This document shows, piece by piece, positions 1 to 7,762 of a stretch of 24,052 nucleotides of DNA. Position 1 is the first letter of the stretch; the number at the start of each line of letters is the position of its first letter. Made by a program: the position numbers and the translations under genes. The notes beneath the pieces are model-generated. The model ran no database searches and was not told the origin of the DNA. It was given only the letters and a program-made list of their open reading frames with translations. The stretch covers positions 1-24,052 of the forward strand of contig JBDHSU010000057.1 in NCBI GenBank assembly GCA_039808325.1. Reading direction: 5' to 3'. Origin of the DNA: JAFKKS01 sp039808325 (GTDB taxonomy: Bacteria; Pseudomonadota; Alphaproteobacteria; Rhizobiales; Xanthobacteraceae).

Positions 1-1383
1 ATCGCAGGCGACCTTGGCCATGTGCGTCTCATCCCCTGGGTGGTCATCGCCTATCTGATCGCCAGCACATTGATGGCGCCGGTCTACGGACGCCTCGGCG
101 ATATCGTCGGCCGCCGGCGCATGCTCATGGTGGCGCTTGTCGTCTTCATGACCGGAGCACTCGTATGCGCGGTCGCACCGCGTTTCGAAATCCTCATCGC
201 GGCGCGCGCGCTGCAAGGGCTGGGCGCGGGCGGGCTCATGACGCTGTCGCACGCTTTGATCGGAGACGCCGTCCCTTTACGCGAACGCGGCCGCTATCAA
301 GGCTATCTCGGAACGGTGATGGTGTCGGCGACGACCTTCGGCCCCGTCGCCGGCAGTTTCGTTTCGGAAGCCTTCGGCTGGCGCGCGGTCTTCTTGACGA
401 CGCCACCGTTCGCATTGCTCGCCTTCGCGCTGGCTTTTCGCCTGCCAGACCAGCGCGATGCCGAAGATACGCAGAAATCTTTCGACTTCCGCGGCCTTCT
501 GCTTTTCACGCTGACCATCGTGCCGCTTCTGGTCGGATTGCAATTCGTTCCCTTGCCGGGACGGGAGGGCACGAACGTGGCTTTCCTGATGCTTGGCATC
601 GCGGCGGCCGCGCTGGTCTTGCTGTGGTTCAACGAGCGTAGCGCGCCGGCGCCGCTCTTCCCCCGAACCCTTCTCGGCCAGGCCGCCATTTGGCGGTGCG
701 CCCTCGTCGCCGCGTTTTATGGCGGCGCATTCGTCTCGCTCGTCACGTTCACCCCGATCTTTCTACGCGCCGCGCGCGGTTTTTCACCCTCGGAAGTGAC
801 CGTGCTGCTTTTCACATTGACGGGCGGCGCCGGCGTCGGCTCGTTCCTGAGCGGCCGAATGGTGACGCGCACCGGCCGCACGATGCTCTTTCCCTCGTTG
901 GCGATGACGGGCGTCGCCATTGGCGCGCTCTTTCTGGCACAGACGTTCTCGGGGCTGGACCGTATCGCCCTGCAGTGTCTTTACGCTTTCCTCGCTCTCT
1001 GCTTCGGGTCGGTGATGGGCGTATTGCAGGTGAACGTTCAATACGTCGCCGGGACGCAAGGCCGCGGCGCGGCGTCCGGCATGGTTCAGTTCTCGCGTTC
1101 GCTCGGCGCCGCCACGGGCACCGTGATCGTCGGCAGCGCGCTCTTCTCGGCTTTGCCGGCGGCGGACCCGACGATGCTGTCATCCTTTCGTGTCCTTCTG
1201 GAACGAGGCCCCGAAATCCTGTCAACGCTGTCGCTCGCGACACGCGAACAGTTGATGACGGCGGTATCGACGGGTTTCCGCAACGCCTTTGTCGTCGTCG
1301 CGCTGCTTGCGGGCGCCTCCGCGGCGGCGGCCTGGGCAACGCCGGTGCGGCGCATCTGGCAGGACAAGCCCTTGCAAGGATAG
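1..1383 (+). CDS. MFS multidrug/proton antiporter, DHA2 (14-TM) type, 5' truncated
   Basis: Inner-membrane major facilitator, probably exporting drugs or other small molecules against protons. The frame is open from the first base, and the first visible residues already belong to an early membrane segment (WVVIAYLIAST), so the true start lies upstream of the window. A GTG at 22 is internal, not a start. MFS motif A (GRLGDIVGRRR) lies at visible residues 30-40, and a family-typical RALQGLGAGG segment follows in the next helix. I count about 13 hydrophobic segments in 460 residues. With the missing one this makes 14 TM, as in DHA2 (EmrB-type) pumps. The substrate cannot be read from the sequence. 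The gene converges with the RraA-like gene, so the two are not an operon. Confidence 0.93.
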   Translation: MAGDLGHVRLIPWVVIAYLIASTLMAPVYGRLGDIVGRRRMLMVALVVFMTGALVCAVAPRFEILIAARALQGLGAGGLMTLSHALIGDAVPLRERGRYQGYLGTVMVSATTFGPVAGSFVSEAFGWRAVFLTTPPFALLAFALAFRLPDQRDAEDTQKSFDFRGLLLFTLTIVPLLVGLQFVPLPGREGTNVAFLMLGIAAAALVLLWFNERSAPAPLFPRTLLGQAAIWRCALVAAFYGGAFVSLVTFTPIFLRAARGFSPSEVTVLLFTLTGGAGVGSFLSGRMVTRTGRTMLFPSLAMTGVAIGALFLAQTFSGLDRIALQCLYAFLALCFGSVMGVLQVNVQYVAGTQGRGAASGMVQFSRSLGAATGTVIVGSALFSALPAADPTMLSSFRVLLERGPEILSTLSLATREQLMTAVSTGFRNAFVVVALLAGASAAAAWATPVRRIWQDKPLQG

Positions 1384-1398
1384 CGCGGCCCGGCGCAG

Positions 1399-1416
1399 CG
1401 GGCGGCGAGACGCCCG
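1399..1416. terminator. GC-rich hairpin between convergent genes
   Basis: CGGGCG (1399-1404) pairs with CGCCCG (1411-1416) across a 6-base loop, in the 41-base gap between the stop codons of the convergent MFS and RraA-like genes. There is no U-tract on either strand, so intrinsic termination is only a guess from its position. Confidence 0.3.
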
Positions 1417-1424
1417 CCCGACGC

Positions 1425-2102
1425 TCATTTCATCATTTCGCAGCCCAGCCGCTCGAGCGCCGCGTCGACCCAACTGCGATCGCTCTTCCCGGCGGCGATA
1501 TCAGCCATCTGCTTCTCTTCCGCAGCGTGTTTGTCCTTCGTCGCCTTGTAAACCGTTTCGACGCCATCGAACGGCACGCACAGCAGGCCGTCATCGTCGC
1601 CGATCACGAGATCGCCGGGCTCGATCACCATGCCGTCGATCGCGATGGGCACGTTGATCTCGCCGGGACCGTCCTTGTACGGGCCGCGATGCGTGACGCC
1701 GGCGGCATAGACAGGAAATTCGCCGGCGCGGATCGCGGCGAGGTCGCGCACGGCGCCATTGATGACGACGCCGCCAAGCCCCTTCTTCTCCGCGTAGGAG
1801 AGCATCAGTTCGCCGACGATCGCGTTGGTGAGGTCGCCGCCGGCGTCAACCACGACGACGTCGCCGGCCTGCGCAAGGTCGAGCGCCTTGTGCACCATGA
1901 GGTTATCGCCGGGCCGCGTCTTCACCGTGAAAGCAGGCCCGCTCATATAGCCGCCCGCATGCAGCGGCCGCAGCCGCGCGCCGCCGGCGGCCGCGCGTGA
2001 CATCATGTCCGAGACGTTGGCGACCGGCAGGCCGCGATACTGCGCCACCCATTTGGCGTCCACGGCGCGCCGTCGCGGAAAGATGCGAAATCCGATCGTC
2101 AT
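1425..2102 (-). CDS. RraA family protein (demethylmenaquinone methyltransferase-like / HMG-CHA aldolase fold)
   Basis: 225-residue protein of the RraA / 4-hydroxy-4-methyl-2-oxoglutarate (HMG) aldolase family. These are cytoplasmic, usually oligomeric proteins. Some are Mg-dependent class II pyruvate aldolases, others inhibit RNase E, and many are unassigned. The family signature is seen at residues 108-120 (GLGGVVINGAVRD), with the Arg-Asp pair R119/D120 that binds substrate and metal in characterised aldolases. GDLVIGDDDG follows further on. The ATG is preceded by GGGAG about 8 bases upstream, which supports this start. It is divergent from the glutathione transferase gene. No protocatechuate or gallate pathway genes are nearby, so an aldolase role is not supported by context. 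The family call is firm; the substrate is unknown. Confidence 0.92.
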   Translation of the reverse strand: MTIGFRIFPRRRAVDAKWVAQYRGLPVANVSDMMSRAAAGGARLRPLHAGGYMSGPAFTVKTRPGDNLMVHKALDLAQAGDVVVVDAGGDLTNAIVGELMLSYAEKKGLGGVVINGAVRDLAAIRAGEFPVYAAGVTHRGPYKDGPGEINVPIAIDGMVIEPGDLVIGDDDGLLCVPFDGVETVYKATKDKHAAEEKQMADIAAGKSDRSWVDAALERLGCEMMK

Positions 2103-2121
2103 GAGAAACTCCCAGCCTTAT

Positions 2122-2135
2122 ATCGCTTTTGCGAT
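2122..2135. promoter_or_regulatory. Small inverted repeat in divergent intergenic region
   Basis: ATCGC-TTTT-GCGAT forms a perfect 5-bp inverted repeat, 19 bases upstream of the RraA-like start and 74 bases upstream of the glutathione transferase start. Its position between divergent genes would suit an operator, but no regulator is known and short repeats occur by chance. Confidence 0.22.
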
Positions 2136-2209
2136 TACAGCCCCTATTATCACGCTGGGCGGGGCATTCCACACGCCGCGTCGGAAATCGACGCATGAGG
2201 ATCGAACAT

Positions 2210-2893
2210 ATGGCGAAGTACGACCTCTTCATCGGCAACAAGAATTACTCCTCGTGGTCGTTGCGCCCCTGGGTGCTGATGACGGAGCGCGCGATCGCGT
2301 TCAACGAGCGCCTGGAGCGTTTCGGCGGCGACAACTGGAAGACATTCCGCGCCTTCTCGCCGACCGGGCGGGTACCTGTCCTGCACGACGGTGACACGGT
2401 CGTTTGGGAGACCCCTGCCATCATGGAATATCTCGCCGAGCGCCACGACGGCGTATGGCCGGCCGACGCCGCGGCGCGCGCCTGGGCGCGCTGCGCCGCA
2501 TCCGAGATGCATGCCGGTTTCAATACGCTGCGCGATCGCTGCACGATGAATATCGGCGTGCGCATCCGCATCGACGACATGTCGGACCGCTTGCGCCGCG
2601 ACATCGACCGGGTGAGCGAGCTTTGGAGCGAAGGGCTTTCCCGCTTCGGCGGACCGTTCCTCGCCGGCGCCGCGTTCACGGCGGTGGACGCGTTCTTCGC
2701 ACCGGTGGCGTTCCGCATCCAGACCTACGGTCTGGTGCTTGACGACGCGCCGGCCGCCTATGCCGCGCGACTTCTCAATCGCCCCTCCATGCAGGCGTGG
2801 GAAGCGGCGGCGCTGGCGGAAACCTTCCGTGACCCGGCGCACGAAGCCGAACTCAAGCAGATGGGCACCTTGCTCGAAGACCGCCGCGCTTAA
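2210..2893 (+). CDS. Glutathione S-transferase family protein
   Basis: 227-residue soluble protein with the canonical two-domain GST layout. Residues 1 to about 80 are the thioredoxin-like glutathione-binding domain: YSSWSLRPW near residues 12-20 holds the likely catalytic Ser, TGRVPVL carries the cis-Pro, and ETPAIMEYL is the glutathione gamma-glutamyl site. The rest is the all-helical domain, including the FTAVDAFFAPV segment with the conserved N-capping Asp. It probably conjugates or reduces electrophiles; the substrate is unknown. ATG 2210 was chosen because GAGG lies about 8 bases upstream and the protein then begins directly at the first beta strand (MAKYDLFIGN). An in-frame ATG at 2195 would add only five residues and has a weaker site. 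The gene stands alone between a divergent and a downstream gene. Confidence 0.93.
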   Translation: MAKYDLFIGNKNYSSWSLRPWVLMTERAIAFNERLERFGGDNWKTFRAFSPTGRVPVLHDGDTVVWETPAIMEYLAERHDGVWPADAAARAWARCAASEMHAGFNTLRDRCTMNIGVRIRIDDMSDRLRRDIDRVSELWSEGLSRFGGPFLAGAAFTAVDAFFAPVAFRIQTYGLVLDDAPAAYAARLLNRPSMQAWEAAALAETFRDPAHEAELKQMGTLLEDRRA

Positions 2894-2991
2894 TTCGCCG
2901 CAACTGTACGCTTTGCATTAACGGCAAAAAGATATTCGAACCCTATAAGTCCGCGTGCGGCCGTGCGGGTTGCTGCGGCTTGGGGCTGATC

Positions 2992-3699
2992 ATGCATAGC
3001 CGGCGTTGGTTCTGTTCGTGTGTCGGCGCAACGGTCGCGGCGGGCTTCACCGCAGCCCGCGCGACGGCGGAGCCCGCCGCATGCGCCGTGCTCACGCGCG
3101 CGACGCAGAGCGCGGTCGATCCGGATGCGGCGATCGCGCGGCTCAGGGAAGGCAATGCACGCTTCGTATCGGGCGAGATGATCCATTGCGATCTGCGCGC
3201 GCAGGTGCGCGCGACCGCGCGCGGACAAGCGCCGTTCGCCGCCATCGTCGGCTGCATCGATTCCCGCGTGCCGCCCGAATTCGTATTCGACCAGCGCATC
3301 GGCGACATCTTTTGCGCGCGCATCGCCGGCAATTTCGTCAATACCGACATTATCGGCAGCCTGGAATTCGCGGCCCACGTGACGGGCGCCCGCGCCATCG
3401 TCGTCCTCGGTCACTCCGAATGCGGTGCGATCAAAGGCGCCATCGACGACGTCCGTCTCGGCAATCTCACCGCGATGCTCGCCAACATCCGCCCGGCCGT
3501 GAGCGCGGCCAAGACGGATGGCGAGCGCACATCAAAGAATGCCGCTTTCGTGCAGGCCGTCGCCGAGTCGAACGCCGCCATGGCGGCGGCGATGCTCACC
3601 GAGAAAAGCGAAATCCTCAAAGGGTTGGTCGCGGACAAGAAGTTGCGCATCGCGGCGGCGATGCACGACGTCGCCACAGGGAAGATTCACTTCCTTTGA
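2992..3699 (+). CDS. Beta-class carbonic anhydrase with Tat-type signal peptide
   Basis: 235-residue beta-carbonic anhydrase, which interconverts CO2 and bicarbonate. The zinc site is complete: C88-x-D90-x-R92 (in GCIDSRVPP), H141 and C144 (in GHSECGAIKG), with the Asp/Arg dyad conserved. The N-terminus, MHSRRWFC, has a twin-arginine motif (R4/R5). It is followed by a moderately hydrophobic Ala/Gly stretch and a plausible signal-peptidase site after ATA (residues 24-26), which suggests folded, zinc-loaded export to the periplasm. ATG 2992 is preferred over the in-frame TTG at 2980 because it puts the twin Arg close to the start, with a G-rich site 6-7 bases upstream. No bicarbonate transporter or carboxysome gene is adjacent. 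The family is certain; export is inferred. Confidence 0.93.
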   Translation: MHSRRWFCSCVGATVAAGFTAARATAEPAACAVLTRATQSAVDPDAAIARLREGNARFVSGEMIHCDLRAQVRATARGQAPFAAIVGCIDSRVPPEFVFDQRIGDIFCARIAGNFVNTDIIGSLEFAAHVTGARAIVVLGHSECGAIKGAIDDVRLGNLTAMLANIRPAVSAAKTDGERTSKNAAFVQAVAESNAAMAAAMLTEKSEILKGLVADKKLRIAAAMHDVATGKIHFL

Positions 3700-3716
3700 G
3701 GTTGGCGCGGCCGCGT

Positions 3717-5636
3717 TCAGGCGCGGCCGACACCCCTGCCCTTCATCGCCGCGCCGATCTCATCGAGCACGGCGGGATCGTCGATCGTCGCCGGCATCTT
3801 CCACTCCTCGCCGTCGGCGATCTTCTTCATCGTGCCGCGCAGAATCTTGCCGGAGCGCGTCTTCGGCAGCCGCGCGACGGTCAGCGCCAGCTTGAACGCG
3901 GCGACCGGGCCGATCTTCTCACGCACCAGCGCGACGATCTCGCGCTCGATTTCGCTCGCGTCGCGCGTCACCCCAGCCTTGAGCACCACGAAGCCACAAG
4001 GAACCTCGCCCTTCAGCGCGTCGGCGATGCCGATGACCGCGCATTCGGCAACGTCCGGATGGCCGGAGAGGACTTCCTCCATGCCGCCGGTCGAAAGACG
4101 ATGGCCGGCGACATTGATGATGTCATCGGTGCGCCCCATGATGAAGAGATAGCCGTCCTCGTCCTTGTAGCCGGCGTCCGCCGTCTTGTAGTAGCCGGGG
4201 AACTCGGCGAGATAGCTCTCCTTGAAGCGGGCGTCGTCGTTCCACAAGGTCGGCAGGCAGGCGGGCGGCATCGGCAGCTTGATGACGATCGATCCCATCG
4301 TATTCGCCGGCAGCTCCTTCGCCGCCTCGTCGACGACGCGCACGTCGTAGCCCGGCATCGCGACGGTCGGCGAGCCGTACTTCACCGGCAGCGCTCCGAG
4401 CCCCATCGGATTGCCGGCGATACCCCAGCCGGTTTCCGTCTGCCACCAGTGATCGATCACCGGCACCCTCAGTAGATTCTCCGCCCACTTGATCGTGTCC
4501 GGATCGGCGCGCTCGCCGGCGAGGAACAAAGTGCGGAACTTCGTGAGCCGGTGCGGGCGCAAAAGCGCGCCTTGGGGATCCTCCTTCTTCACCGCGCGGA
4601 ACGCCGTCGGCGCGGTGAACATCGCGACCGCGTCGTGTTCCGCGATCACGCGCCAGAACGCGCCGGCGTCGGGAGTGCCGACCGGCTTGCCCTCGTAGAG
4701 GATCGAGGTCGCCCCGTAGAACAGCGGCGCGTAGACGATGTAGCTGTGGCCGACCACCCAGCCGATGTCGGAAGCGCAAAACCACGTCTCGCCGGGCTTG
4801 ACGCCGTAGAGGCCGTGCATCGACCAATAGAGCGCGACCATATGGCCGCCGTTGTCGCGCACCACGCCCTTCGGAATGCCGGTCGTACCCGACGTATAGA
4901 GGATGTAGAGCGGATCGGTCGCCTTGACCGGAACGCACGGCGCGCTTTTCCCGGCCGCGAGCGCGGCGCTGCGCAGCGCCGCCCAGTCGTGATCGCGCCC
5001 CGCCGTCAGCGCCGCCTCGCATTGCGGCCGCTGTAGCAGGATGCAGGCTTCCGGCTTCGCTTTCGCGAGATCGATCGCGGCGTCGAGCAGTGGCTTGTAC
5101 GGCACGATGCGGCTCGCCTCGATGCCGCAGCTCGCGGTCAGGATCAGCTTCGGCTTGGCGTCATCGATGCGCGTCGCAAGCTCGCGCGCGGCGAAGCCGC
5201 CGAACACAACGGAGTGTATCGCGCCGATGCGGGCGCAGGCATACATTGCGACCACGGCTTCCGGCACCATGGGCATGTAGATGATGACGCGGTCGCCTTT
5301 CGTGACGCCGAGGTCCTGGAGCACGGCGGCGAACGCCGTGACCTCCTTCAGAAGCGCGGCATAGCTGATGCGACGCACGGTCTTGGTGACCGGCGAATCG
5401 TAGACGATCGCGGTCTGCTCGCCGCGGCCGGCGGCGACATGGCGGTCGATGCCGTTGTGGCAGGTGTTGCAGACGCCGTCGGTGAACCAGCGGCCGTAAA
5501 TCCCCGCCTTCGGATCGAAGATCGTCTTCGGCGTCTCGTACCAGTCGATCGCCCGCGCCGCTTCCCCCCAGAAGCCTTCCGGGTCGCGCTGCGCGCGGGC
5601 ATAGACTTCAGGATAGTGGCTGGCGCGGGCATCCAT
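3717..5636 (-). CDS. prpE: Propionyl-CoA synthetase (PrpE-type acyl-CoA synthetase)
   Basis: 639-residue ANL-superfamily ligase that activates a short-chain acid, most likely propionate, with ATP and CoA. An acetyl-CoA synthetase N-terminal segment (GRWFTDGVCNTCHNGIDRH, residues 48-66) resembles E. coli PrpE, which has RWFCEGRTNLCHNAIDR there. The ATP P-loop YTSGTTGIPKG is at 247-257, followed by FCASDIGWVVGHSYIVYAPL, typical of PrpE and Acs. The catalytic lysine in PKTRSGKILR is K597. ATG 5636 was chosen for the GGAGG about 7 bases upstream and because homology begins here. The open frame back to 5807 adds a low-complexity Arg-rich extension. No methylcitrate-cycle or methylmalonyl-CoA genes are adjacent, so acetate or another short acid cannot be excluded. 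Confidence 0.92.
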   Translation of the reverse strand: MDARASHYPEVYARAQRDPEGFWGEAARAIDWYETPKTIFDPKAGIYGRWFTDGVCNTCHNGIDRHVAAGRGEQTAIVYDSPVTKTVRRISYAALLKEVTAFAAVLQDLGVTKGDRVIIYMPMVPEAVVAMYACARIGAIHSVVFGGFAARELATRIDDAKPKLILTASCGIEASRIVPYKPLLDAAIDLAKAKPEACILLQRPQCEAALTAGRDHDWAALRSAALAAGKSAPCVPVKATDPLYILYTSGTTGIPKGVVRDNGGHMVALYWSMHGLYGVKPGETWFCASDIGWVVGHSYIVYAPLFYGATSILYEGKPVGTPDAGAFWRVIAEHDAVAMFTAPTAFRAVKKEDPQGALLRPHRLTKFRTLFLAGERADPDTIKWAENLLRVPVIDHWWQTETGWGIAGNPMGLGALPVKYGSPTVAMPGYDVRVVDEAAKELPANTMGSIVIKLPMPPACLPTLWNDDARFKESYLAEFPGYYKTADAGYKDEDGYLFIMGRTDDIINVAGHRLSTGGMEEVLSGHPDVAECAVIGIADALKGEVPCGFVVLKAGVTRDASEIEREIVALVREKIGPVAAFKLALTVARLPKTRSGKILRGTMKKIADGEEWKMPATIDDPAVLDEIGAAMKGRGVGRA

Positions 5637-5828
5637 GGCGATCCTCCGGACCTTCATTTTCAGCCCCCTGCTCCGAATGGCAAGCCGCCGCGCCTGATCA
5701 TTTCGGGTAGACCGAAGAATTGTCGTCCCCGCGAGTGCATGGTGTCCCGCCATGCGCCGGGCCCTCTTGCGCAAAGCGATGGGCGCTGAAATGGATGCCA
5801 CCCGCACCGTCCATTCCTGCCGGCCCCA

Positions 5829-6578
5829 ATGATTAGCGATCCTTTTTTCTACGTCTTCGCCGTCCCGGCGGTCATCCTGCTCGGCCTGTCGAAAGGCGGC
5901 TTCGCGGGCGTGGGCACGGCGTCGACCCCGCTCCTGGCGCTCTATATCCCTCCGCTCGAGGCGGCGGCGCTGATCCTGCCGGTCCTGATGACGCAGGATG
6001 CGATCTCCGTCTGGTGGTACCGCCGCGACTGGGATGCCTGGAATCTCAAGGTCATGCTTCCGGGCGCTCTGGCGGGAATGGGGCTCGCCTGGGCCCTGGC
6101 CGCACGGATCACCGAAAATGACGTCCGCCTCATCGTCGGAGCCATCGGGGTAGCGTTCTGCCTACAGGCTTACTTTCGCCGCGCGCTGACCGAGCCGGCG
6201 CGCAAGACCATCGCGAGCGGCCTGTTCTGGGGCACGATGTCGGGCTTCACCTCGTTCATGTCGCAGGCGGGCGGCCCGCCGTTCCAGGTGCATGTGCTGC
6301 CGCAACGGCTGGAGAAGCTGAAGCTGGTCGGCACCACGGCTCTCTTCTTTGCCGTGGTCAACGCGCTGAAGATCGGGCCGTATTTCGCGCTCGGCCAGTT
6401 CTCGACGCAGAACTTCGCGACCTCCCTGGCGCTGCTGCCGGTTGCGGTCATCGCCAATTTCTGCGGCATTTGGCTCGTCGCGCGCACGCCGACCGGCATT
6501 TTCTATCGCATCGCCTATGTGCTGGTGTTCCTGATCTCGCTCGCGCTGCTGGCGCGCGGCCTGCGCGCCTTGCTATGA
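5829..6578 (+). CDS. TSUP family (TauE/SafE) sulfite/anion permease
   Basis: 249-residue integral membrane protein of the TauE/SafE (formerly DUF81) family. Members move sulfite, sulfoacetate, sulfolactate or related organic anions across the inner membrane. It has about eight hydrophobic segments arranged as two similar halves. Each half opens with a Gly-rich motif: GLSKGGFAGVGTAS near residue 19 and GFTSFMSQAGGPP near residue 138, characteristic of the family. It starts 192 bases from, and divergent to, the propionyl-CoA synthetase gene. No convincing Shine-Dalgarno site precedes the ATG, but the hydrophobic profile begins immediately and no better start is seen. No sulfur-metabolism genes flank it, so the substrate is not assigned. 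Confidence 0.9.
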   Translation: MISDPFFYVFAVPAVILLGLSKGGFAGVGTASTPLLALYIPPLEAAALILPVLMTQDAISVWWYRRDWDAWNLKVMLPGALAGMGLAWALAARITENDVRLIVGAIGVAFCLQAYFRRALTEPARKTIASGLFWGTMSGFTSFMSQAGGPPFQVHVLPQRLEKLKLVGTTALFFAVVNALKIGPYFALGQFSTQNFATSLALLPVAVIANFCGIWLVARTPTGIFYRIAYVLVFLISLALLARGLRALL

Positions 6579-6682
6579 CGGCCGCTCCGGCAAGAACGTG
6601 TTAGCACTATTCCACAGCAAGGGTGTCGCCGCGTCGCGCGCGGGCTATACTTCCCTCGGTTTCGCCTGAGCTGGGGACAATC

Positions 6683-7762
6683 GTGCGCAAGCAAACCGTC
6701 GCAATCCTGGCCATCCTCGCTCTTTCGGCGTGCAAGGAGGAGGCTCCCCCGCAGGCGCAAATCCGGCCTGTTCGCACGCTCGTGGTCAAGCACACGACCG
6801 CCGGGCAGACGATCAGCCTCACCGGACAAGTGCAGGCGCAAGATCAGGTCAATCTTGCCTTCCGGATCAACGGCCGCCTGATCGAACGCACCGTCTCGGT
6901 CGGCGACCGCGTGTCGCCGGGACAGGTCGTCGCGCGCCTGGAATCGCAGGATGCGCGCAACGCCTTGCGCTCCGCCGAGGCCGATCTCTCCGCCGCGCAA
7001 GCCGCCCTGACCAATGCGCAAGGGGTTGAGGACCGCCAGAAGCAGTTGCTCGACAAGGGCTTCACGACGCGCTCGCAATACGATCAGGCGCTGCAGCAAT
7101 TGCAGACCGCGCAAGCCCAGACGGCCTCCGCCGAGGCGCGGCTGCGCAACGCGCAGGACAACCTCTCCTACACGGAACTCAAATCGGACGTCGCCGGCGT
7201 GGTCACCGCCAAAGGCGCCGAACCGGGCGAGGTCGTACAAGCCGGAAAGATGATCCTGCAGGTCGCGCGCGACGGCGGCCGCGACGCCGTCTTCAATGTC
7301 CCCGCTCAGATGATCCGCAACGCGCCGAAGGATCCGATGGTCACGGTCGCGCTGTCGGACGATCCGCGCATCACCACCAATGGGCGCGTACGCGAAGTCG
7401 CGCCGCAGGCCGATCCGACGACCGGAACCTATGAGGTGAAGATTCACCTCGACAACCCGCCGCCGGCAATGCGCCTCGGCGCGACCGTGGTCGGCAGCAT
7501 GACCATCGACAGCGGCGCCGTCGTGGTGCTGCCGGGCACGTCCTTGATCCAAGCCGACGGCAAAGCCGCCGTATGGGTCGTCGACCCCGCCAGTAAGACC
7601 GTGGCGCAGCGCCCGGTCACGCTGCTGCGCTACGGCCCGGGCAGCGCCATCGTTTCCGATGGCCTCAAGGATGGAGACATCGTCGTGACGGCGGGGGTGC
7701 ACGCGCTCCGGCCCGGTCAGGAAGTGCGATTGTTGCAGACGACCGCGGACAACCAGAAATGA
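6683..7762 (+). CDS. RND efflux pump periplasmic adaptor (membrane fusion) lipoprotein
   Basis: 359-residue HlyD/AcrA-type adaptor linking an RND pump to an outer-membrane channel. A lipoprotein signal peptide is visible (lipobox LSAC, acylated C17). The order is then a beta-barrel strand, a biotinyl-lipoyl half motif (GDRVSPGQVVARLES), an alpha-hairpin rich in Gln/Ala heptads (about residues 90-160), the second lipoyl half (VVTAKGAEPGEVVQAG), and C-terminal barrel and membrane-proximal domains. GTG 6683 is preferred over the GTG at 6623: it has GGGGA about 7 bases upstream, and only this start places the signal peptide at the N-terminus. It overlaps the pump gene by four bases (ATGA, 7759-7762), showing translational coupling. 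No regulator gene is adjacent. Confidence 0.94.
   Translation: MRKQTVAILAILALSACKEEAPPQAQIRPVRTLVVKHTTAGQTISLTGQVQAQDQVNLAFRINGRLIERTVSVGDRVSPGQVVARLESQDARNALRSAEADLSAAQAALTNAQGVEDRQKQLLDKGFTTRSQYDQALQQLQTAQAQTASAEARLRNAQDNLSYTELKSDVAGVVTAKGAEPGEVVQAGKMILQVARDGGRDAVFNVPAQMIRNAPKDPMVTVALSDDPRITTNGRVREVAPQADPTTGTYEVKIHLDNPPPAMRLGATVVGSMTIDSGAVVVLPGTSLIQADGKAAVWVVDPASKTVAQRPVTLLRYGPGSAIVSDGLKDGDIVVTAGVHALRPGQEVRLLQTTADNQK

Noticed and set aside
22..24. GTG as the start of the MFS gene.
   Set aside because: The frame is open upstream to base 1 and the preceding residues fit the family's first periplasmic loop; about one TM segment is missing, so the gene begins before the window.
690..2000. 436-residue open frame across the MFS 3' end and antisense to the RraA-like gene.
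   Set aside because: Both underlying genes have clear family motifs; this frame has none.
3006..4475. 489-residue open frame on the plus strand.
   Set aside because: It overlaps the carbonic anhydrase out of frame and runs antisense to the propionyl-CoA synthetase; Arg/His-rich shadow without motifs.
5637..5807. N-terminal extension of the propionyl-CoA synthetase back to 5807.
   Set aside because: The extension is Arg-rich without homology, while ATG 5636 has a strong Shine-Dalgarno site and matches the family start.
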